DNA from: Thermoproteota archaeon
Lineage (GTDB): Archaea > Korarchaeota > Korarchaeia > Korarchaeales > Korarchaeaceae
Direction: 5' to 3'
Assembly (NCBI GenBank): GCA_027491915.1
Contig: JAOZGC010000002.1
Span: 623,331 to 687,330, forward strand
Length of the DNA stretch: 64,000 nt
In this document: in pieces, positions 7,477 through 16,478 of the stretch
Layout: the number at the start of each line of letters is the position of its first letter
How positions within the stretch are numbered: position 1 is the stretch's first letter
Position numbers and translations under genes: made by a program
Notes under the pieces: model-generated
Seen by the model: only the letters and a program-made list of their open reading frames with translations
What the model was told of the DNA's origin: nothing
Database searches by the model: none

Positions 7477-9570
7477 ATGAATGTCTCAATCAGGCAGGTC
7501 GCAGTAGTCTCCGCCCTGGCGGTCCTCTCCCTGCCGGGACCGGCGGCCGCGCTCTCGGATGGCGGGACTGGGGAGTGGGCAGTGGAGGCCTCCACCCCTC
7601 CCCTGGTCCGGATAGACATGGACGGGGGATCCTGGTGCGCCCTGACCGCCGACGGGAGGATCCTTTGGGGGGACGCCTCGGGGTTCTCCGAGGTGGACGG
7701 GTCGGGCCTCCCGGCGGGGGCCGAGGTGAGGGACGTGGCCTGCTCCGGCGGGGCCATATTCGCCGCCGGGAGGTACCCCCTCCCCGGGGGAGGTTGGGCC
7801 CCCCTCCTGGCGGCCAGGTCGGGGGGGTCGTGGCAGATAGTCCTGGGCCACGACAACCTGCTCGACGTGGTCGGCTCGTGCTGGGGCTCCCTCGGGAGCG
7901 GCGTCCTGGAGTCGGTCGACGACGGACCCAGCGGTCAGTTCTACGCCGTGGGGTGGGTGGAGGACTGCGGGAACGGGCAGCCCTGCCCCCTCCTGGTGCT
8001 GGCCAGGCCGACCGGCAGCTGGACCCCCTGCGGAAACCTGCAGGGGTGTCAGGCGGGGGTCCTCCCCAGGGACGTGGACTGCGACCAGAGCGGGTTCTGC
8101 CTAGTCCTGGCCGAGAAGTCCGCGTCCGGTCCGATGCATGGCCTGGGGGTCTACGCCCTACTGACCGGGACGCAGGGCGGCAGGACTTACCTGATCATCG
8201 CCCCCTCCGGGGCCTCCGGGGCCCACGCCGCGGTGGACGCCGTGGCCGGCCGGGTCGGGATAGGCCTGATCCGGAGGGGGGGATCCACGCTCGCGAAGAC
8301 CGAGAACGGGGGGACCGTGTGGACGATTAGGTCCCTCCCGGGCGGTAGGGTCGACTGGTCGGCCGTGGCCTGCCCCGCCGCGGACTCCTGCTGGGCGGCG
8401 GGCTCCGGGGGGACCTCGGCCATGTACCTGATCACCATGCCGTCGGGCTCCGTCCACGTCTCCCCCGTCGACACTCCGATCTCGCGCTCGACCGCCCAGG
8501 TGACAGACATAGACTGCGCCGGCGCAGAGTGCGTGGCGTCGGCCCGCGGGACCGCGCCGGGGAACTCGTCCTCGGGGTGGGTCCTCCGCTTCACCCCGTC
8601 CTCCGGCGGTGGAGGGGGCGGCGGTGGAGGTGGAGGTGGAGGGGGCGGGATCCCGCGGATCGTCCCCGGAATGGGTCCGTCCCTGCCGCCGGGGCTGTCC
8701 CTTCCGACCTTCATAGATCCGGCCATACTGGGGGTCATGAGCAACCTGACCTCGGTCCCCTCCAAGATGGACCTCTCGCCCGACTCCCCGGAGGTCCAGG
8801 TGGGCGAGGCGGTCACCGTCTACGGCAGGATAGAGGTTCAGGACAACAGGCCGGTCTCCGGAGAGGTCAACCTCACGATAATCGGCCCGACCGGTACCTG
8901 GACCGGCCAGGCCCCCATAGGGGAGAACAACTCCTTCGGGGTCAGGTTCTCCCCCACCGCGGCCGGGATCTGGACCGTGACCGCTTCTTGGGGGGGAACC
9001 GAGGACGGGTCGGTCGACGGGTGCTCCGCCAGCGTGAACGTCACGGCCACGGAGCCAGAGGAGGTAGAGCCAATCATGGGATCCTTCGGCCTCCTGGGCA
9101 ACCTCACCCCGGTGGCCCCGGCCGACCCGGACTCCGAATCGGCCGCCGACGTGCTGGGGGAGGAGCCCGCCGGGGCGCCGCCGGCCGAGGGGCACATCCT
9201 GGTGGTGGGGGGTCCGGAGGCCAACCCCCTGGCCGCCCAGCTGAACGGGCTCCTCGGGATATCCCTGGAGTTCACCAACGAGCAGAAGACGGCCGGCAGG
9301 ATAGAGGTGTCCGGGGAGGTCTTCGAGTTTGACGACCTGCAGTTCGGCAGGGCCGACTACGGCGTGGTGGCGGTCGCCGAGTACGAGGGGAGGCTCGTCT
9401 TCTTCGCCGAGGGGTTCACCAGGTACGGGACCAGGGCGGCCCTGATGTACCTCGCGTCGTCGTGGATGTGGCACCCCAACTCGTCCTACGTGATAATCAA
9501 GTGGTCCGACGCGGACGGGAACGGCCGGATATCTCAGGGGGACGTCTTCAGGGTCCTGGCCTCGGGGTGA
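7477..9570 (+). CDS. Secreted surface protein: propeller-like N-half, polyglycine linker, Ig-like and S-layer-type C-terminal domain
   Basis: The 697-residue protein starts with a signal peptide (hydrophobic to ALS near residue 27). Residues about 35-360 hold repeated short beta motifs with Trp/Cys (WCALTADGRILWG; DVACSGGAIFAAGR; AVACPAADSCWAAGSGG), suggesting a beta-propeller with disulfides. A run of 15 or so Gly follows, then an Ig-like domain (VGEAVTVYGRIEV...ASWGG). The C-terminal 130 residues contain ILVVGGPEANPLAAQLN and end with a DADGNGRISQGD calcium-type loop; the same layout recurs in the gene at 26041. TATA-like TTTTTATCC lies about 33 bp upstream. Function unknown; a surface role is inferred. 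Confidence 0.7.
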   Translation: MNVSIRQVAVVSALAVLSLPGPAAALSDGGTGEWAVEASTPPLVRIDMDGGSWCALTADGRILWGDASGFSEVDGSGLPAGAEVRDVACSGGAIFAAGRYPLPGGGWAPLLAARSGGSWQIVLGHDNLLDVVGSCWGSLGSGVLESVDDGPSGQFYAVGWVEDCGNGQPCPLLVLARPTGSWTPCGNLQGCQAGVLPRDVDCDQSGFCLVLAEKSASGPMHGLGVYALLTGTQGGRTYLIIAPSGASGAHAAVDAVAGRVGIGLIRRGGSTLAKTENGGTVWTIRSLPGGRVDWSAVACPAADSCWAAGSGGTSAMYLITMPSGSVHVSPVDTPISRSTAQVTDIDCAGAECVASARGTAPGNSSSGWVLRFTPSSGGGGGGGGGGGGGGGIPRIVPGMGPSLPPGLSLPTFIDPAILGVMSNLTSVPSKMDLSPDSPEVQVGEAVTVYGRIEVQDNRPVSGEVNLTIIGPTGTWTGQAPIGENNSFGVRFSPTAAGIWTVTASWGGTEDGSVDGCSASVNVTATEPEEVEPIMGSFGLLGNLTPVAPADPDSESAADVLGEEPAGAPPAEGHILVVGGPEANPLAAQLNGLLGISLEFTNEQKTAGRIEVSGEVFEFDDLQFGRADYGVVAVAEYEGRLVFFAEGFTRYGTRAALMYLASSWMWHPNSSYVIIKWSDADGNGRISQGDVFRVLASG

Positions 9571-9639
9571 CGGGCGACGCGGCCGGCCGCCCGCCCACCC
9601 ACCCCCCTCATTTTTCTCCTCGCGGCCCCCCGTCCACCA

Positions 9640-11160
9640 ATGCGCCCGCTGAGGTTGAGGGTGGCCGGGCCCGCCCTCCCGTCCGGGGCCAGGCTCCTAG
9701 TGGTCGACCCGGGGGAGGCGGCCGCCGCCGGGCTCAGGTCCTACGATAGGGTCAGGGTCAGACTCGGGGGGAGGTCGGCCGCCGCCCTCCTGGCCGCCGT
9801 GGGCGGGATCGTGGGGCCGGGGGAGGCGGCCGCCTCCCTGGAGCTGGCCGAGGCCCTCGGGCTCCGGGGCGGGGAGGAAGTGGAGGTCACGCTGGCAGGC
9901 GTTCCCCCCTCCTACGGGGCCATAAGGAGGAAGATGAGGGGCGAGAGCCTCTCCCCCGATGAGATAAGGTCGGTGGTCGAGGACGTCGCGGGGTACTCCC
10001 TGGGGGAGCTCGAGGTGGCGGCCTTCCTCCTGGCCCAGGAGATGAGGGGGATGACGCCGGAGGAGGTGAGGGCCCTGACGGCGGCCATGGTCGAGGTCGG
10101 CGGCAGGATAGACTTCGGCAGGCCCGTTTACGAGAAGCACTCGATAGGCGGGGTGCCGGGGAACAAGGTCAGCCTGCTGGTAGTGCCCATAGTGGCCTCC
10201 GCCGGGGTCTTCATACCGAAGACCAGCAGCCGGGCCATAACCAGCCCCTCGGGGACTGCCGACACCATGGAGGTCCTCGCCCCCGTCGAGTTCTCCCCGG
10301 AGGAGTTCAGGGAGGTCGCCCTGAGGGCGGGCGGGGCTATAGTGTGGAACGGCGGCCTGCGCCTCTCCCCGGTGAGCGAGGTATTCGCCAGGGTGGGGCG
10401 CAGGCTTGAGATAGATCCGCCCAGCCAGATGATGGCCAGCATCCTGTCGGAGAAGCTGGCCGTCGGGACGCACGGGATGGTGCTGGACATACCGGTCGGC
10501 AGGGGGGCGAAGGTGGAGACCCTGGCCGAGGCCGAGTCCCTGGCCTCCAGGTTCCTGGAGCTGGGGAGGGCCTTCGGCGTCAGGATCCAGTGCGCCGTCA
10601 CCTACGGGGGACAGCCGGTGGGCCACGCCGTGGGCCCGGCCCTGGAGGCCAGAGAGGCCCTGGAGGCCCTGTCCGGCAGGGGGCCGGCCAGCCTCACGGA
10701 GAAGTCCACCGGCCTGGCAGGGATGCTGCTGGAGCTGGCTGGGGCGGCCCCCAGGGGCGGAGGGAAGGCGGCGGCAGAGGCCGCCCTTGAGTCCGGGAGG
10801 GCCGAGAGGAAGCTCAGGGAGATCGTGGACGCCCAGGGCGGCGACCCCTCCGTCGGGCCCGAGGACGTCCCCGTGGGGGAGAAGTCGACCGAGGTCAGGT
10901 CCACCGCTGACGGCTACGTCACCAGGGTCTACAACTCAGCCGTCGCGGCCGTGGCCAGGGCGGCCGGGGCCCCGGAGGAGAAGGGGGCCGGCGTCCTGCT
11001 GCACGCCAAGCAGGGGTACAAGGTCAGGAGGGGGGACGTCCTCTTCGAGATCTACGCAGAGAGGGAGTCCAGGCTCACCGAGGCCCTGGCCCTCGCCTCC
11101 GAGCTGAGGCCCGTGATGGTGGAGGGGATGCTCCTCAGGAGGATCCCGGACTACGCCTGA
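9640..11160 (+). CDS. deoA: AMP phosphorylase (archaeal thymidine-phosphorylase family)
   Basis: The 506-residue protein matches the archaeal AMP phosphorylase type: an N-terminal extension of about 85 residues, then YGAIRRKMRGESLS, KHSIGGVPGNKVSL (phosphate and substrate site), TSSRAITSPSGTADTMEVL and the C-terminal barrel-sandwich part with YKVRRGDVLFEI. It converts AMP to adenine and ribose-1,5-bisphosphate in archaeal nucleotide salvage linked to type III RuBisCO; no RuBisCO gene is in the window. Its last 10 bp overlap a convergent gene. Confidence 0.9.
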   Translation: MRPLRLRVAGPALPSGARLLVVDPGEAAAAGLRSYDRVRVRLGGRSAAALLAAVGGIVGPGEAAASLELAEALGLRGGEEVEVTLAGVPPSYGAIRRKMRGESLSPDEIRSVVEDVAGYSLGELEVAAFLLAQEMRGMTPEEVRALTAAMVEVGGRIDFGRPVYEKHSIGGVPGNKVSLLVVPIVASAGVFIPKTSSRAITSPSGTADTMEVLAPVEFSPEEFREVALRAGGAIVWNGGLRLSPVSEVFARVGRRLEIDPPSQMMASILSEKLAVGTHGMVLDIPVGRGAKVETLAEAESLASRFLELGRAFGVRIQCAVTYGGQPVGHAVGPALEAREALEALSGRGPASLTEKSTGLAGMLLELAGAAPRGGGKAAAEAALESGRAERKLREIVDAQGGDPSVGPEDVPVGEKSTEVRSTADGYVTRVYNSAVAAVARAAGAPEEKGAGVLLHAKQGYKVRRGDVLFEIYAERESRLTEALALASELRPVMVEGMLLRRIPDYA

Positions 11161-11915
11161 CGGGGAGGCCGGACCTCCCAGGGCGGGACCTCCCCCCTCC
11201 TGAGCAGGTGCTCCAGGGCGGCCTCGGCCCACCCCTCCAGCCCCAGGGACCTTACCCTCCCGACCGCCGCCTCCACATCGTACCGCACCCGGCCCAGCCT
11301 GATCCCCCCTCCCTCCTCCAGCACGGCGTAGGAGGCCCGCGGGTCGCCGTCCCTGGGCTGCCCGACCGACCCAGGGTTCACGACCCGGGTCCCGCCGACC
11401 TCCCTGTCCATCGGGCGGTGGGTGTGGCCCAGCAGGACCAGGTCCGCCGACACCCTCCTGGGCCCGGAGATCCCCGCCTCAACGAGCTCGGCCTCCAGCT
11501 CGGACTCGGACGCGGCTGGCATGACGTAGCCGTGGAGCGGATCCCGGGGGGAGGCGTGCACGGCGTACGCGGCCGCGCCTCCCAGGTCCAGCTCCGCCCT
11601 CCTGGGCAGGGAGCCCAGCCAGTCCAGGTCCCCCCTCGAGAGGGCGGGCAGGGTGATCTCCCGCCTCGTGTACTCGCTCAGAGGCCTGAGCTCCTCGGCG
11701 CACCCGCACCCCACCCCGAAGGCCGCCGCGGCGTCGTGGTTCCCCATTACGGCCACGTCGGCCGAGGACCTGAGCGCGTCGACCGCCTCCCCCGGGTCTG
11801 GACCGTAGTCCACCGCGTCCCCCAGGAAGACGACCAGGTCTGCCTCCGCCGAGTTGAGCACGGCCCTCAGGGCCTCCGCGTTGGCGTGGACGTCGGACAG
11901 CACCAGGACCCTCAC
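11151..11915 (-). CDS. Calcineurin-like metallophosphoesterase (YfcE/MJ0936 type)
   Basis: From GTG 11915 the protein has 254 residues and starts directly with the first metal motif (MRVLVLSDVHANAEAL). Then come FLGDAVDYGPDP, VMGNHDAAAA, AVHASPRDPLHGY and LLGHTHRPM, completing the five metallophosphoesterase motifs. A CTTATAC box at about 11944 lies 29 bp upstream and supports this short start over the open frame extending to 12038. It is probably a phosphodiesterase with unknown substrate. Confidence 0.85.
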   Translation of the reverse strand: MRVLVLSDVHANAEALRAVLNSAEADLVVFLGDAVDYGPDPGEAVDALRSSADVAVMGNHDAAAAFGVGCGCAEELRPLSEYTRREITLPALSRGDLDWLGSLPRRAELDLGGAAAYAVHASPRDPLHGYVMPAASESELEAELVEAGISGPRRVSADLVLLGHTHRPMDREVGGTRVVNPGSVGQPRDGDPRASYAVLEEGGGIRLGRVRYDVEAAVGRVRSLGLEGWAEAALEHLLRRGEVPPWEVRPPRQA

Positions 11916-12053
11916 GCGCCCGCCGGGACCCCTGCCCGTATAAGAGGCCGCCCGGCCGGGGCGCCCCGAGACCCCGGCCCCCGGCCGCGCCGGCGGGTCG
12001 ACCCCCGTCGACCCTTTTATAGCCCGGGACCCTCCCAATCTTTGGTGGGAACC

Positions 12054-12290
12054 ATGGAGGTCGTGGGAAGGTTGGACGCGCGGGGCAGGCTGACCATACC
12101 CAAGGAGATTAGGGAGGAGGCCAGGCTCGGAGACCTGGTCAGGATCAGGCTGGAGGGCGGCAGGGTGGTGATAGAGCCCCTGGAGGCCAGGCCGATCAGG
12201 AGGGCCAGGTTCAAGGTCACCTCCCTGGACCTACCCAGGGTGAGGCGGGAGCTGACGGAACTTGCCGAGGACCTCGCCGGCTCTGGCTGA
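12054..12290 (+). CDS. VapB-type AbrB/MazE-fold antitoxin
   Basis: The 78-residue protein carries the SpoVT-AbrB swapped-hairpin pattern VGRLDARGRLTIPKEIREEA and LVRIRLEGGRVVIEPLE, followed by a short helical tail that would hold the toxin. A CCTTTTATAGC box lies about 36 bp upstream. The PIN toxin gene starts 29 bp before this stop. It should neutralise the toxin and repress its own promoter. Confidence 0.85.
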   Translation: MEVVGRLDARGRLTIPKEIREEARLGDLVRIRLEGGRVVIEPLEARPIRRARFKVTSLDLPRVRRELTELAEDLAGSG

Positions 12291-12678
12291 GACGGACTTC
12301 CTTATAGCCCTCCTGAACGAGGCGGATCCGCTGCACGGGGCCGCGCTCAGGGCCTGCGGCAGGTTCCGCCTGATCCTCTCCCCCTACAGCCTGGTCGAGC
12401 TGGACCTGCTGGTCCTGTCCGGGAGGATAGAGGTGGACGACCCGGCCGAGTTCTCGCGAGACGTGATCCGCGAGCTCCGGGTGAGGAGGATCTCCACCGC
12501 CCCGGCGAGGCCGGAGGTCCACGCCAGGGCCTGGGAGCTGAGGGAGGGCGGGGGAGGCGCCGGGTACTTCGACAGCCTGCACAGGGCGCTGGCCGAGGTC
12601 GAGGGCCTGCCCCTGCTCAGCGCGGACGGGGCTCACTCGGGCTGCGGGGCGGGCTGGATAGACCTGCGCTCCGTCTGA
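12262..12678 (+). CDS. PIN-domain VapC-type toxin
   Basis: The 138-residue protein has the PIN acidic residues in order: Asp in ETDFLIALLNEAD, Glu in YSLVELDLL, Asp in YFDSLHRALAEVEG, and LLSADGAH. PIN toxins are Mg-dependent RNases. The only usable start is a TTG at 12262 inside vapB, because the catalytic Asp follows within 12 codons. Its last 62 bp overlap the convergent frame of a damaged methyltransferase gene. Confidence 0.82.
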   Translation: MPRTSPALAETDFLIALLNEADPLHGAALRACGRFRLILSPYSLVELDLLVLSGRIEVDDPAEFSRDVIRELRVRRISTAPARPEVHARAWELREGGGGAGYFDSLHRALAEVEGLPLLSADGAHSGCGAGWIDLRSV

Positions 12679-13184
12679 TCACGCCCGGTGGCCCGCGCCC
12701 GAACCGTGGGATCGGCGCCCGGCCCGGCCTAGGCGGGGCCGGGAGGAACCTCCCCCTGGTTCGCATGAACTCCTCGTACTCGCCTCCCCAGTACCCGAGG
12801 AGCCCTTCCTCCTCCAGCTCGGCCAACCTGTTCCAGAGGGGCAGCATCGACAAGTTCAGGATGATCCCCGGGATGCTCTCGAACAGGAGGGCCGCCCCGA
12901 ACCCGATCATGATGAAGGCCGGGTAGAAGGGGTGCCTCACGTACCCGTAGGGTCCTCGGGTGAGGGGGCGGTCGAAGTCCTCCGGCCTGTCGTGCCTCTC
13001 CGGATAGAGGGAGTGGACGCGGAAGGCCAGGCAGGGCGGATCCGGCCGCCGCGAGGACGAGGACCGCGCGGGACGAGATCCCCGCGACCGTCCCCCCCAC
13101 GGGGCTGAGCAGGATCGCGCAGGCCGGGATCAGCAGGCCGAAGAATATGGCGAACACCGCCCTCCGGAGCCCGGCCGACTCCAC
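12617..13184 (-). pseudogene. Isoprenylcysteine-methyltransferase-like membrane protein, frameshifted
   Basis: Residues from ATG 13184 give a hydrophobic start (AVFAIFFGLLIPACAILLSP). Near 13035-13055 the sense continues only in another frame, as LAFRVHSLYPERHDRP then LTRGPYGYVRHPFYPAFIMI, the hallmark of the isoprenylcysteine methyltransferase/phospholipid methyltransferase membrane family. So one frameshift divides an otherwise whole gene. It may be a real pseudogene or a sequencing error. The downstream half starts anew at an internal codon at about 12940. The family methylates lipid or protein targets at the membrane. Confidence 0.65.
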
Positions 13185-13285
13185 CGACGGGGGGTGGGTT
13201 AGCCGCGGCCCTTAAACCCTAACTCCCCCTCCCCACCCCCGGCGCCGGGCGCGGACCCCGGGTCTCCACCATTGGTCCCCAACCT

Positions 13286-13294
13286 CCATATACC
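13286..13294 (+). promoter_or_regulatory. TATA box of the lyase gene
   Basis: CCATATACC at about 13286-13294 is centred 26 bp upstream of the ATG at 13316, the spacing expected for a leaderless archaeal transcript. Confidence 0.45.
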
Positions 13295-13315
13295 CCCGGG
13301 CCCCCCACCGGCTCG

Positions 13316-15961
13316 ATGTGGGACCTCCGGGCGCTGGCGGCCGCGGCCGCGGCGATCCTCATCCTGTCGGCGTCCGCCGCCCCCCCGGAGCCCGCCCGCG
13401 GATCTCCCCCGCTCTCCCCGGTTCCGGACGGCGGGGCCCCGGGGGGCGGCCCGACCCGGGCGAGCCGGGGGCTGGTACCGATCCGGGTCAGGAACTGGCT
13501 CGACTTCGACAGGGTCGACGAGCCGGTCACCTCGGGGATCGCCCTCCCGGCGGGCGCCGCCTCGGACGAGGGGGAGATGAGGCTGCTCGACGGTTCCATG
13601 TCTGAGGTCCCGGCCCAGTTCAGGGTCCTGGCGAGGTGGCCCGACGGGAGCGTCAGGTGGGTCCTGGCGGACTTCCAGTGCAGCGTGGGGGCCGGGTCCG
13701 AGGTCACCTACTACCTGGAGCTCGGGAGGGCCCCCTCAGGGTTCGACTCGCCCCTGCGGGTCGAGGATCGCGGGGACCGCCTGTGGGTCCACACCGGCCC
13801 CCTGTCCTTCGGGATCTCGAGGGGAGGCTTCCCACTGCTGGGTCCCTTCTACATGGACCTGGACGGGGACGGATCCCCGGAGACCCTGGTCTCCGAGGGG
13901 GGAGACTTCGAGGTCACCGGGATCGACGGGGACAGGTTCCTGGCCGGCCCCGGGGTCGAGGAAGTCGGGGTGGAGGAGGCCGGTGGACTGAGGCTCTCCG
14001 TCGTGGTCCGGGGAACCCACGCGGGCCCTACCGGTCGGCTCCTGAACTACACCCTCAGGATAAACGCGTACGCCCGTAAGAGCTACCTCAGGATCTACTA
14101 CACCGAGGGAAACGACCTCCCCTGCCTGAACGACGGATCCGGTCAGCCGGACTGCCTGAAGCTCGGGTCCCCCAACGGGATCAGGTTCGAGGATCTCTCC
14201 CTGGAGCTCAACCTGACCTCGGCCGGCGGGGAACCGACCTTCTCCATCCCGGTGGAGGGGGGAGGGACGATCTCCGGGCCGCTGCGGGGTTCGGCCCTCG
14301 TCTACCAGGACTCCAGCGGCGGCCGGGAGTGGGACAGGTGGCCCGGGGTAGCCTTCAGGGGGTACGAGGTGGTCGTCGACGGGAGGAGGCTGGGCGGCGG
14401 CTCGAGGGCGGAGGGGTGGGCCGACCTCTCCCTCCGGGACTTCGGCCTCACGGTCGGGGAGAGGTACTTCTGGGAGAACTTCCCGGGGGCCATCGAGTTG
14501 ACCGGGGACGGGACCGTCCGCCTGGGGCTGATGCCGGGCCACTTCTCGCTGCCGTTCGAGCACAGGGCCGGCGAGCGCAAGACCCACGAGATCTTCCTCT
14601 ACTTCCACGGGGGGCCCTTCGACGGGTCCGACGCCGAGGTGGCCAGGGCCCTCTCGGACCCCCTGCAGGCCCGGGGGCCGGCCGACCTGTACCTGCGGTT
14701 CGGCCTCTACGAGAGGTGGTTCCCGGCGGACCCGTCCAACCCGAGGCTCCTCGACTACGAGCTCAACAACCTGGCCGCCGTGGCCGGATCCTCGGGCCCC
14801 TACGCGGCCAACCTCTTCGACGCCAGGGAGAGGGCCGACTTCTACGGGTGGATGAACTTCGGGGACGTGCCGATCCTGGACGAGGACGGGGGGACGGGCC
14901 AGATGAACCTGCAGTACGACTTCGAGTACGGGATGCTGGTCCAGAGCCTCAGGCTCCTCGGGGTGGACGACCAGAACTCCAGGAGGTGGTGGCTCCTGGG
15001 GGAGCAGGCGGCCAGGCACACGGCCGACCTGGACGTGCTCCACGTCCACCGGGGCGACCCCTCCCAGCCCTCTTCCTACTGGATCAGGTGGTGCTGGGGG
15101 GGCATGTTCTGGCACACCCCCCACGGGGAGGACGGGCTGGACAGGCCCCACAGGGGGGCTTCTCCGAGCCTGGAGTTCCAGTTCGTCAGGGGGCTCTTCC
15201 TCTACTACTACCTGTCCGGGTACCGGCCGGCGTGGGACGCCGCCATCGAGGTCTCGGAGAACACCTACTGGAGGGTGGTCAACGGTCCCGGGGAGCCCGG
15301 GTACAGCGGGACCGAGGGGGACGAGGCGCGCGCCCCGGCCAACGCCCTGCGGATACTCCTGGCGGCCTACCAGGCGACCTGGGATGGGAGGTTCCTGGAG
15401 GCCGCGAGGAGGGTGGTGCGGGAGTCCGACTTCCGCCGGAGGTGGTACCGGAGGGGGCCCTCGCCCGACCGCGCCGGCAGGTCCGTCGCCCCGTGGCAGC
15501 AGGCCATGCTCATGGTGTCCCTGGGGGAGTACCTGGACCTGATCCGGGAGGTCGGGGGCGAGGTGGACGGGGAGGCCAGGTCCTCCCTCCTGGGCTACGC
15601 GGACTGGATGCTCAGGTACGCCTACCACCCCTCGGGGGACGACGCCTTCTCCGGGCCACACTTCGTCTACAGGTGGTGGGGAGACGGCAGGGTCAGCGAC
15701 TGGTCCCCCGGGGGAGGGGCCAACGCCTGGATGCTCGTCATCAGCGACGCCTTCGCCTACGCCTGGAGGTACTCCGGCAACCTGACATACCTGAGGGTCG
15801 CGGCCCAGCAGTTCAGGGACGGCTCCCGGTGGTTCTGGTACGAGGGGAACCCGGTGGGGGAGTTCGCCACCGGGAAGCAGCACGCGATACTCTCGACCAG
15901 CGGCTTCATGTTCGGGCGCATGGTGGCCTCGACCCCGGCCCCGGGGGCCCGGGGCCGGTGA
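13316..15961 (+). CDS. Secreted PcRGLX/YetA-like polysaccharide lyase (exo-rhamnogalacturonan lyase family)
   Basis: The 881-residue protein has a signal peptide (Ala/Ile/Leu-rich to ASAAPP). Residues about 50-135 match the N-terminal RIFT-barrel domain of PcRGLX/YetA-like proteins: PIRVRNWLDFDRVDEPVTSG, AQFRVLARWPDGSVRWVLADF. A central beta-sandwich follows, then from about 480 an alpha/alpha-toroid-like catalytic part rich in Trp, Tyr and His (GWMNFGDVPILDEDGG, QYDFEYGMLVQSLRLLG, DVLHVHRGDP). Family members (PL26) remove unsaturated units from rhamnogalacturonan; the substrate here is unproven. Secretion suggests use of plant- or biofilm-derived polymer. Confidence 0.75.
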   Translation: MWDLRALAAAAAAILILSASAAPPEPARGSPPLSPVPDGGAPGGGPTRASRGLVPIRVRNWLDFDRVDEPVTSGIALPAGAASDEGEMRLLDGSMSEVPAQFRVLARWPDGSVRWVLADFQCSVGAGSEVTYYLELGRAPSGFDSPLRVEDRGDRLWVHTGPLSFGISRGGFPLLGPFYMDLDGDGSPETLVSEGGDFEVTGIDGDRFLAGPGVEEVGVEEAGGLRLSVVVRGTHAGPTGRLLNYTLRINAYARKSYLRIYYTEGNDLPCLNDGSGQPDCLKLGSPNGIRFEDLSLELNLTSAGGEPTFSIPVEGGGTISGPLRGSALVYQDSSGGREWDRWPGVAFRGYEVVVDGRRLGGGSRAEGWADLSLRDFGLTVGERYFWENFPGAIELTGDGTVRLGLMPGHFSLPFEHRAGERKTHEIFLYFHGGPFDGSDAEVARALSDPLQARGPADLYLRFGLYERWFPADPSNPRLLDYELNNLAAVAGSSGPYAANLFDARERADFYGWMNFGDVPILDEDGGTGQMNLQYDFEYGMLVQSLRLLGVDDQNSRRWWLLGEQAARHTADLDVLHVHRGDPSQPSSYWIRWCWGGMFWHTPHGEDGLDRPHRGASPSLEFQFVRGLFLYYYLSGYRPAWDAAIEVSENTYWRVVNGPGEPGYSGTEGDEARAPANALRILLAAYQATWDGRFLEAARRVVRESDFRRRWYRRGPSPDRAGRSVAPWQQAMLMVSLGEYLDLIREVGGEVDGEARSSLLGYADWMLRYAYHPSGDDAFSGPHFVYRWWGDGRVSDWSPGGGANAWMLVISDAFAYAWRYSGNLTYLRVAAQQFRDGSRWFWYEGNPVGEFATGKQHAILSTSGFMFGRMVASTPAPGARGR

Positions 15962-16167
15962 GGGGCCCGACCGCCCGCGCCGGGAGGGTGGCGGCCCCGA
16001 TCCCGCGGTCGGCGGGGGGAGGAGCCCGGGGGATCGCCGCGGCCGTCCGCACCGGGACTCGGGCCGGGGCCGGCCGGGCGCGAGGCGGGGAGGTGGGCTG
16101 GGAGCCGGGGAAGGGGCTCGGGGAGGGCCCGACCCCGGGGCCCCCTCGACCGCCGCCCCGCGAGTTC
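15962..16167. other. Convergent intergenic stretch
   Basis: These 206 very G+C-rich bp lie between two convergent genes. No gene, RNA or clear repeat is visible. Confidence 0.4.
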
Positions 16168-16461
16168 TCAGCCTGGTCGGGGCCGCCGGGTCCAGACCGT
16201 CGACCCCCTGACCCTGATCTCCACGATCCTGTGCATGGGGATCACCGTGCCCCCCGGCAGGAGGATCCTGTCAGCCGCGACCCTCACCTCGTCCCCCCTG
16301 ATGGTCTCCAGGCCCGTCTCGGTCCCCCTGGACTCGAACACTATCTCGTAGTCCCCGGGTCTCTCTCCGGGCTTCCAGAGCATGGCGCTCAGGATCTCCC
16401 TTATCTCCCCCTTGCCCTTTCCCCTCCCCCCGGCCCCACCCCTCCTCCGGACCATCCCCAT
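16168..16461 (-). CDS. DUF504 (UPF0248, MJ1316-type) RNA-repair-associated domain protein
   Basis: The 97-residue protein fits UPF0248 along its whole length: LWKPGERPGDYEIVFESRG, then VIPMHRIVEIRVRGSTVW with the conserved His-Arg-Ile motif. DUF504 is proposed to recognise RNA ends in archaeal RNA repair; direct evidence is limited. Two ATGs lie in frame at 16461 and 16455. It follows the FUN14 gene by 17 bp on the same strand, so the two are probably cotranscribed. Confidence 0.8.
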   Translation of the reverse strand: MGMVRRRGGAGGRGKGKGEIREILSAMLWKPGERPGDYEIVFESRGTETGLETIRGDEVRVAADRILLPGGTVIPMHRIVEIRVRGSTVWTRRPRPG

Positions 16462-16478
16462 CCACCTCAGGCCGCCGG

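Noticed and set aside
8600..8655. GGN-rich run that looks like a microsatellite
   Set aside because: It encodes a polyglycine linker inside an intact surface-protein gene; third bases vary, so it is a coding linker.
13736..15883. A 715-codon minus-strand open frame
   Set aside because: Shadow of the lyase gene; at this base composition long antisense frames arise because stop codons are rare.
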